Positions 54,120 through 62,300 of a DNA stretch of 64,000 nt are shown here, in pieces (the first letter of the stretch is position 1; each line of letters begins with the position of its first letter). The notes below the pieces were generated by a model. That model was given only the letters and a program-made list of their open reading frames with translations, did not search any database and was not told the DNA's origin. The position numbers and the translations under genes were made by a program. This stretch comes from Chitinophagales bacterium. GTDB lineage: Bacteria; Bacteroidota; Bacteroidia; Chitinophagales; UBA10324. The DNA lies in assembly GCA_013816805.1 (NCBI GenBank), contig JACDDS010000001.1, positions 333,001 to 397,000 on the forward strand. Direction: 5' to 3'.

Positions 54120-55981
54120 TTGGAACCAGCAGACATTAATCTTGATAATACTAACACTCTAACAGGCTTCTATAAGGTATTAGAAGCAAACGCAATAGTA
54201 TTAGACAGAAACCATGACATTACTGAGTTGCTTCTCAAATACAAAAACAAAACAAACTCAGACGACGAAAAGCAAAAATTACAATGGGAGATTGAGGCAT
54301 TCCTATATTCCTTTCACGGAAGCAGTATTTTTTCTTTCTCGGCCAGTAATGGAAAAGAGATAGGCGAAGTATCAGAATATCCTAAATTAGACACTCATCA
54401 AAGTAACGCATTTACCTATTTAAAGCTTAGGTCTGAGCTTTCAACTTCGCCATTACTAAAAGCAAGATACAATCATCTTATTTGGAAAAGTATAGTGAAA
54501 AAAAATGCAACTTTTGCAATTAACGCTTCTGAGAATTACATAAAAGCAATTGCCCAATGTTGCCAATTATCAACTACAACCGAGAGTGAATATGAACATT
54601 TAATTGGAAGGTTATTTGAGAATTTAGTTGCGGTTGTTGACGAAGCAAAAGTAAATATTGACGAAACTAAACAAGTAGCCTATCAATTACTCTTTAAATT
54701 CCCCAATCTATCTTTTTGGCTAAAACATGGAATTATAGATGATATGCTTAAACATCCTAAAATATTTAAGCCAGTAGATTTTGAGAATGTTCTTTCCATA
54801 TTTGACACTCCCTTAAAAATAGTTAATAGTAAAACAGACGATTTCGCATTAGTTAATTATCACTTACCTACAGCTGTTAAAGTAGCTCAAAAAACAAAGA
54901 GTGATGTAAAGAAATGGTATAACGAAATAGGACTTGCATATTTGAGACTTGCCGAAACAGAGACAGACGAAAAGAGGAATTGGATAAAACTGGATGAATA
55001 TCGAGCAGCAATTGATGCGTTCAGACAAAGTGGAAACCAACAAAAAAAGGAAGAAACCGAACAATTATATTTTCAGTTAAAGCCAGAAGTACGATTAGAA
55101 GAATTCAGAATTGATTTTGACGAAGAGACCATAAAAAAATTGCAAAAGTTTCAGGATGAACTAAAAGAGAAAGCGTTAACGCTACTAAAACAACCGCCGG
55201 ATTTTATATACAGCACAATTGCAAATGGAAGTTTTTTCCCAAAATATGACGATGTTTTGATGGCTTCTAAGCAAAATAAAAATAATTTTTTAGACTTTGT
55301 AACCACAATATATTTCGACAACAATAAGAATATTACAAGAAAATCTGCAGAGAAAGACGAAACACAAGAAATCTTAAATACCTATGAGCTTCGTATGAAA
55401 GAAACTTTAATCCCCTTTCTCCATTATGTAATTGTTTTAGGAATAAAATCAGGGCATCTAACGTCTCGGAACTTTTTAAGCTTTTTAATTCGTCACTCAT
55501 GGATTGGTAAACCACACACAAAAACAGATTTAAGTCGTAATCCAGAAATTACGAACTGGATAAATCAAATTGCACCCGCAATTGATGAATTTTTTAATCA
55601 AGTGTTGGCGTGGGGTGAAAGCAAATATTACGCTCCCAATTTTATTCTGTGCATAGATAGTTTAACTTTAAAAATTGAAGGACTATTTAGGAATTTCAGC
55701 GAACGCTTAAACATTCCAACCAGTAAAGGAAAAAAGAAAGGGATGCAAGAAGCTTTGGCTCATGACATAATTAATAATGAAATAATTAAGCAGTACTTTG
55801 ACGAAAACGACATGCTCTTATTTGACTATGTTTTTTCTAACGAAGGTGGACTAAATATCTTAGGAACAACATAGCCCACTGCTTTTACAGTGAGAATGAA
55901 TATCATCCAGACAAGATGCTACTGTTAATTGCAGTGGTGTTACGATTAGGAAAATACAATATTCACTACAAAAGCAATTAG
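54120..55981 (+). pseudogene. DUF4209 protein, frameshift before the HEPN-like motif
   Basis: The main frame starts at TTG 54120 (a stop lies directly upstream) and encodes 584 residues. The N-terminal part is helical and unnamed. The C-terminal region (LCIDSLTLKIEGLFRNFSER, DENDMLLFDYVFSNEGGLNI) is DUF4209. It ends early with LGTT. In another frame the next bases encode LRNNIAHCFYSENEYH, then PDKMLLLIAVVLRLGKYN and a stop at 55979-55981. RNNIAH fits the RxxxxH motif of HEPN ribonucleases and is where DUF4209 normally has it. The change lies near 55857 (a 2-nt insertion or 1-nt loss at AATATC). If real, it removes the predicted catalytic motif. Confidence 0.78.
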
Positions 55982-55984
55982 CCA

Positions 55985-56308
55985 GCACACAACCATTAGT
56001 CTTTGTTGTTTAAGTAGAAACTTTGAATCATAATATCCCAAACATAACTAGCTTCTTTTCCCTTTCCCATTTCAAATATTCGTCACTTTTTACATAATCG
56101 TCCCATAAATTTTCTCCTGCCAAAACAATATTCTCGTCAATCTCGAATTTCAATCCTGTCTGCAAATAAGGAGCTAAAAAATCTGTTTCAAAAGGAATTA
56201 ATATTGTGGTTTTCTCTGAAAATATCGTTTTTCTACGAGGTAGTTTGTAAGATCTGTTATAGTATCTAATTCCTTTAAAATTGTCACAAATACCTTAACG
56301 TTGTGTGC
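55985..56308. repeat. GCACACAAC boundary words flanking the DUF4209 and CBASS-like genes
   Basis: GCACACAAC occurs at 55985-55993, inverted as GTTGTGTGC at 56300-56308, and again direct at 57661-57669. The copies fall 4 bp after the DUF4209 stop, 15 bp before the SLATT gene and 6 bp after the nucleotidyltransferase stop. Such placement recalls integron attC-like gene-cassette boundaries, but no integron integrase was seen and full attC cores are not evident. Confidence 0.5.
56028..56297 (-). pseudogene. Fragment of an unrecognised gene
   Basis: The minus strand encodes VTILKELDTITDLTNYLVEK, and after a frame change FSEKTTILIPFETDFLAPYL, QTGLKFEIDENIVLAGENLW, DDYVKSDEYLKWEREKK and a TGA at 56028. 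Composition and length (about 85 residues) are protein-like. No family is recognised. It is broken by a frameshift near 56215 and lies between two boundary words. Confidence 0.5.
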
Positions 56309-56323
56309 GGCTAACCAAAAACC

Positions 56324-56845
56324 ATGCAAAATTCTACAGATAAATTGAAGCGCATTAAAGTGGACTCTTTGTATGGAAAAAAGAAGCATTTTAATGCTGC
56401 AGATCGATTCAAGAAATATCATTATAAGATTGGCATACCTCTCATTGCAATTAATATTTTGACAGGCTCAATTTTATTCTATGTGTTAACTGACGGGGCA
56501 ACTAATTGGATAAAATACGTACCGCTTGTTTTAGCATTAATCGCAGCTTTATTAAGTGGTTTTCAAACCTACTTAAACTTACCTCAAAAAGTAGAAGGTC
56601 ATAGACGAGTAGGTAATCGTTATTTGTCTGTCATGAAAAAATGCGATAGGCTGCAAGGTTATATTGCAGACAACTTAATCACTTTGGAAGTAATGATACA
56701 GCGGCTAGAAGAAATCGCTACTGAAGCAGATGATATAAATAAAGAAGCAGAAGCTTTTCCAACAAATGAAAACGATTATAATGTTGCCCAAAAAGGAATA
56801 AAAGATGGTGAAGAAAATTATACTGACAATGAATTAAATCTCTGA
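56324..56845 (+). CDS. SLATT-domain two-transmembrane protein
   Basis: A 173-residue protein with two transmembrane helices (about residues 35-55 and 63-84). After the second helix comes LNLPQKVEGHRRVGNRYLSV, then a long helix LEVMIQRLEEIATEADDI. This order (short N-terminus, two TM, LP.K...H...G..Y) is characteristic of the SLATT domain, known as a membrane effector fused or linked to SMODS/SLOG sensors. It stands 2 bp before a CD-NTase-like nucleotidyltransferase, so the pair would form a CBASS-type system. The effector is proposed to open pores after binding the nucleotide signal. Confidence 0.82.
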   Translation: MQNSTDKLKRIKVDSLYGKKKHFNAADRFKKYHYKIGIPLIAINILTGSILFYVLTDGATNWIKYVPLVLALIAALLSGFQTYLNLPQKVEGHRRVGNRYLSVMKKCDRLQGYIADNLITLEVMIQRLEEIATEADDINKEAEAFPTNENDYNVAQKGIKDGEENYTDNELNL

Positions 56846-56847
56846 AT

Positions 56848-57654
56848 ATGGCAATATATATAGACAATTATTTACGAACTCTATCAGGCAAATATTATTT
56901 GAAAAATAATTCCGATGAAGTCACTAAAATAGATAGTTCTATAAGTAATCTATTTGGTAACCTTAATAAGGAGTTAGGCAATAAAATAAGAAGGAAATTT
57001 GTTTTTGGGTCATATGATCGAGATACTATTTTACCTAGAAAATTTGATTCTAAATCAGATGTAGATGTGATGATAATTTTTAATCACACTTAATACGAGA
57101 GAACTCCTGATACCTACAGGAGTTGGTTAAAAGACTTTGCCGATAAATATTACAAAGATCGGTATGGCTCGGATGTGGTTAAATCATTTCCAACGGTTGC
57201 AATAAGATTGAATAATATCCATTATGATTTAGTACCTGCCAAAGAAGAAGAATTTATATTTATGAAAACGATTTATATACCTGGAAATTCTGGTTGGAGA
57301 AGTACTGATCCGAATGATGTTAAACAGAAACTGACAGATGCAAATACCAAATATAATAATGTAGTTCGCCCAATAATAAGATTATTAAAAGCATGGAATT
57401 GTAATGTCAGCTATCCGTTTGATTCGTATCTAATGGAGTTGAAATTAACAGGAATGAATTTCTATAATGATACAGTCCAAACCGGCTTCTTTTACGCAGT
57501 AATGCAGCTCAATGCAGACTTGGGTGATCCTCAATTCAAGAAAGACAAAATTGAGAGTCTAAAATATAATACCAATGAAGTAAAAAAGGCTTTGGATGGA
57601 GATGATATGGATAGAGCAAAAAAATGGCTTCATAGAGTGCTGCCAGAAGCCTGA
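56848..57654 (+). pseudogene. CD-NTase-like nucleotidyltransferase with in-frame TAA
   Basis: The 81-codon N-terminal part has FVFGSYDRDTILPRKFDSKS, then DVDVMIIF: the GS...DxD core (GS 54-55, D71/D73) of SMODS-type CD-NTases. TAA at 57091-57093 stops it, but the same frame continues YERTPDTYRSWLKDFADKYY and SFPTVAIRLNNIHYDLVPA (third acidic residue D127), then KAWNCNVSYPFDSYLMELKL to the stop at 57652-57654. Without TAA it would be a complete 268-residue enzyme. TAA is one base from GAA (Glu), which would fit the position. Family members make cyclic oligonucleotide signals on phage infection. Confidence 0.82.
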
Positions 57655-57672
57655 CAAAGGGCACACAACATA

Positions 57673-57782
57673 GGCTGGTGCAATATGGGGCATCAAAACA
57701 AAATCTCATCATTTGAATTTCAATTTAACATAAGTACATGGGCTGAGTAGCGGAACATGAAATGCCCCCACATCGCCAAGCC
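57673..57782. repeat. Long imperfect hairpin after the CBASS-like cassette
   Basis: GGCTGGTGCAATATGGGGCA (57673-57692) and TGCCCCCACATCGCCAAGCC (57763-57782) are imperfectly complementary over about 20 bp (GGCT-GG-G...TGGGGCA), with a loop of about 70 bp. It starts 4 bp after a GCACACAAC word. The shape resembles an attC-like folded recombination site. Confidence 0.55.
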
Positions 57783-58072
57783 CTAAAGCTGAATATTTTC
57801 TCACTTCTGGCATATTATCCCTTCTTAATTGATTTATATATAGCTGTAAGCTTCACCATAGCTAAAGATTTATGACTAAAGGAAATAACTATGCCTAATA
57901 AGCTACGTGAATATCGCAAACGAGCCACTATCCACAGCGGGAATAATGTTAATAACAATTAGATCAACCAATAATAGATATTTATCGATTTTAAAAGTTC
58001 TTGTTCATCTGATATTTGACCCACAGTTAATCTAGTTGTAAAGAGTTATATAACTGGGACAGTGGAAATATT
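57783..58072. other. Gap with a tiny open frame
   Basis: A 23-codon frame at 57891-57962 (MPNKLREYRKRATIHS, ending NNVNNN) resembles the first residues of a small regulator and is probably a remnant. Nothing else is visible in this stretch. Confidence 0.4.
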
Positions 58073-59398
58073 TCACTTTTCTACTACTAGCTTTTCATTC
58101 CATCTCTCTTCTGCTGTTTCCAGGGTTACCAAATAGATACCAGTCGAAAAGTCACTTACATCTACTACTTTGGGTTTTGAAGAAGGTGAAAGCATGAATG
58201 TTTTTACTGTTCTGCCGTAGGTATCGGTTATAAAAAGTTTTGCTGGCTGTTGGGTATTGGAACTTATACTAAAATAGTTTTTTGAGGGATTAGGAAAAAT
58301 TTTTAATACTTTATTTTCTTTTATCAATGGTGCCGAGGTTGCGATGCCGTTTTCGAGGTAAGCGACATGGTTAGCTTTTACACCACCTGCTTTGAGAAAA
58401 GTACCTCCAACATATAAATCACGATTAAAAAACCCCATGCTGAATACCGGATCCTGTACTCCAAAGCCGACGTCTAACCATTCGCTGCCATCCCAGTATG
58501 CTACCCTATTGGGATTGCAGGTATCTTTTTTACTGGTTCCAAACCAACCGCCGGCATATACACCATGTTCTCCATTAGATTGTAAATCTTCCACTTCACC
58601 GCATATCCCTGGCATCGTATGCCACATTTGCCCATCCCATGCTGCAACCCAATTTGCATCGTTGTCACCAGCCTGGTCAAAGAACCCTCCTGCAATAACC
58701 ATATCATTGTAAACAGTTAATGCTTCTACTTGTCCTAAATTATCAAATTCTTTATATATAACACCGCCATCAAAGAAATCCCATTGATGCCCATCCCAGG
58801 AAGCAATGTTATTTACAAGCGAATCACCGATATAGGCAAATGCTCCTCCTACAATCAACTTATCTTTATAGATGCAGAAGTCATCTACATTGCCTTCCAC
58901 GCCACCCCCTACAATTTCCCATTTCTTTCCATTATATTTTTTAATGCCTCCAAAAAAGTCTCCACCAGCAAAAAGAGTATCGTGGTACATTATAAAAGCA
59001 AATACAGGACCTGCAACTGACGGTAAATCGTCTAGAAAATGGTTGTTATAGAATCTACCTACTCCATGCTGATTGGAATATACCAACGTATCATGCAACA
59101 TGATAGAACCCGTCACTTCAGCATTTATAGAAATTCCATTATGTTCTACGGTATTCCAATCAGTTCCATTCCATATAGCAAGATAGCGTGAAATCGTATC
59201 ACCTGCATAGTAGAATTCACCACCCACATATAACAGGTGATTAACGGTATCCTCTGAAAAGGTATTAACGATACCTCCGGTAGGATCTTTTTCTTCGCGA
59301 ACCCCAGCTCCTAATGGTGACCAAACTTGGCTAAATGATACCTGATTAATATTAAAAAGCACTATAGTAAATCCTAAAATTTTCCCAATTTTTATCAT
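58073..59398 (-). CDS. T9SS protein with GG-F-AG-D repeats
   Basis: The 441-residue protein has a signal peptide (MIKIGKILGFTIVLFNINQV; cut near SFSQ). Repeats of the form LYVGGEFYYAGDTISRYLAIWN, LIVGGAFAYIGDSLVNNIASW and VIAGGFFDQAGDNDANWVAAW are delta-60/kelch-like. A T9SS sorting domain ends the protein (LKIFPNPSKNYFSISSNTQQ to WNEKLVVEK). Its ATG overlaps the end of the upstream large gene by 4 bp, so the two are co-transcribed. Function unknown; likely surface-exposed. Confidence 0.8.
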   Translation of the reverse strand: MIKIGKILGFTIVLFNINQVSFSQVWSPLGAGVREEKDPTGGIVNTFSEDTVNHLLYVGGEFYYAGDTISRYLAIWNGTDWNTVEHNGISINAEVTGSIMLHDTLVYSNQHGVGRFYNNHFLDDLPSVAGPVFAFIMYHDTLFAGGDFFGGIKKYNGKKWEIVGGGVEGNVDDFCIYKDKLIVGGAFAYIGDSLVNNIASWDGHQWDFFDGGVIYKEFDNLGQVEALTVYNDMVIAGGFFDQAGDNDANWVAAWDGQMWHTMPGICGEVEDLQSNGEHGVYAGGWFGTSKKDTCNPNRVAYWDGSEWLDVGFGVQDPVFSMGFFNRDLYVGGTFLKAGGVKANHVAYLENGIATSAPLIKENKVLKIFPNPSKNYFSISSNTQQPAKLFITDTYGRTVKTFMLSPSSKPKVVDVSDFSTGIYLVTLETAEERWNEKLVVEK

Positions 59399-62300
59399 AT
59401 TTTGAATATTGATTTCACAATTACCTGATCTCCTAAAATTACTTTTACAAAATAAGGACCTTCTGGCAGGTTATGGTCCAAGGTAATTTTGGCTTCCATA
59501 TTTTGTAAAAAAGGTCTTTCCGAATAAGATAAAATTCTTCCAAACGGATCCAGAACCTCAATGAATAAGTTAGAGGCAGGCTTTTGAATGCTATTTTGAT
59601 AAATCATTAATTTAAAATCGTCTTCTGTCGGATTTGGGAATATAGCTATTTGTAGTGAATTTTCAATGAGTGATGAATTGTTAGCTGTATCACTTTGCAG
59701 TTTATTCGTTAAACATTGGCTGTTATCTTTTACGACAGTGAGCGTTAAAGGTTCTGAGAAAAAGATACAGTTAATGCTGCTTTTAGTGTATCTACATTGA
59801 TATATTACGGGCAAACCAAGCGGTACATCATCATAATTAATCGAATAAGTTGGATTTGTCTCACCAGGAATATCAATTCCATTTTTTTGCCATTGCTGGG
59901 AATAGCCACTGGCCTCAAGGGCTGTAACTACATAAGATCCATTAGATTTACAATCCACAACTGTACCGCATGCATCACACCAGGTTTGTTTCTCAACGGT
60001 TACTGTTACGTCACCTGAAGAGCAACACCCAGCCTCGTTATTCGAAGTTTTAATGCCATTAGCTGTAAAAGTATATGGTTCAGTTCTATATGGAAGAGAG
60101 GTAGTGTTTACGAGGGCACCTGTTAATTTTTGTAAATACGTGCCTGGTGACCATTGATAAAAATCAGCATCACTTGAATTAGTTAATTCTAAAGTAGCGC
60201 ATTCACCTTCTTTAATGGTTATATTTCCATATTTAACACCTACGGTTGGGTCCGCATCATTAACCGTGAATTCTATTATTGCTTCATTTGTAGCATTTTC
60301 GCATCCAGGGAAATCTGAGGCTGTTTTCCCTTGGACTATATATGATACCGAACTATTATTGCTCAGATCATCGCTTGGGGTGACTGTATAACTACTTTCC
60401 GTAGCACCAGAAATTTGGTTACTTAAATTATTTTTATACCACTGATATGATCCATCATAAGTGTGGCTTCCGCTTTCTTCATCAGCGCCTGAACTTTTTA
60501 TTTCTACACTTTCCCCTGTACACAGATCTAGTCTAGGAGGTGGTGTTATTATTATACTGGGAACAAGATTTACCGTAGTAAATTTTTTAATTGATTTTGT
60601 TCCTTTAGTTATTATGACCATCGCTGTAAATGATTCAGATGGATAATTATTATCTGTAGTCGAGATTGTTAGAGTATAAGAACTAAGGCTAGAGTTTGCA
60701 TGTCTTAATAATATGTTCGGCATTTCGGACACATTGTACCAATCATAGGAATCAGTTTGGGAACCAAAAGGAGACGTAGCGGTCAAGCTAATATTTTCAC
60801 TTGAGCAAAAAGCATCTCCATCAGCATAGTTAACTGTTATTGCAAGATCATTAATTCTATTAACATTGGCGGACCCCAATGAAAAGCATCCAGTTGTATG
60901 GTCTACTCCTGTTACCTGGTACGCCATATAATCATAAGTATAAATCTTTTTATAATTATCTGCTGCTGAAAGGTAATCCGTGTATTGATTCGGACGCGCA
61001 TAAACTGTGCTCGCTTTAATCTTGCTGCTTCCTGCAATTGGATCATTATAAAGTCCGAGGGTGGGAGACCACCAATAGTGTAAAGTTGAATTCGTGCTGG
61101 ACGCAGTTAACTGTTGACCTTGTGCTGTGCTTAAATCATATGATCCTAATGAGGTAGGGGTAACAGTTATTACAGGCGGATCATTGACAGTTATCTGGCA
61201 ACTGGCCGAATTATTTGTATTATCCGCATCTGAAACTGTAATAGTGAAATTTCCTGACTTTTGAGGTATAAAGGTTACATTGTTTTCCTCATAGCTGCTT
61301 AGAAAAGATTTATAAGAAGATGGCTCTTGCTGACTTGATAAATTCCAATTGTATTTTGAAGCACCAGTAACTGAAAGATTTACACTTGTTCCCTGAATAG
61401 GAGCACCATTTCCTGATGTACCATTGAATAATTTGTAACTACAAGGTACAACACTAGACTCGCATGTAAGATGTATATTGGTTTTAATCTGATAAATACG
61501 AGTGATGGAATATGCGGGTAAAGTGACAAATGATTGTGAATTTACTGAAGCAGTAGACAATGTTGGAGGGGTAATAAGCAATTTAGGATATTTATCAATA
61601 TTTTCTGTACTTGCTCCTTTATATACTCCACTCTGAGTATAGTATGCTATCTCATTTCCACCTATGACATACGCAATAGGGTTGAGGTAACTTTTCTTCC
61701 CAGTTGCAACGCTTATTTGTTCATAGCCAGCGCCGACAGATGTAGCCCATTCAAATTCAGATAACAATACAGATTTATCTGTTCCTCCTAAGTTTAGGAT
61801 TATCACCTGCTCTATATTATAAGTTGAATTGGGCCTATTGAATTTCCAACCATATAGAACGGTATCAGTCAGGCCCACCTTTATTACTTCTGAAGTCTTA
61901 AAGCTTAATTTAATCGCTTGTGTATTCTCTCTCATAGCTTCTCCAATTAATTTCATTCCATTTCCTACAGCGGTAAGTTGCCATGGTAAAGTTATGAGCT
62001 GAACAGATGAATGTATCGGGCTGCCGTCAAAATCGAATCCATGATCATCTACAAAAAAGGCACCTTGGTGCGCATCCAGTGTCATCGTTTGAGCATAAAT
62101 ATGCTTAATCTTTGCAAACTCTAAGTATTGCAAAGTCATTGCTGACATAAACAACCCATGCGCCCAGCTTCCCGGCACTTGATGTAATTGATCACTCATA
62201 TTATATTCTGTGATCCATGCTCCAACTGAATTTGGAATTACTTTTAATGAATTATCCCGAAAATATTTATTGACAGCTTCAAACGGGTAAGATAAAATGT

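Noticed and set aside
57091-57093. Stop-codon reassignment explaining the in-frame stops
   Set aside because: The two clear cases use different stops (TAG and TAA), and both codons end many normal genes here, so recoding is very unlikely.
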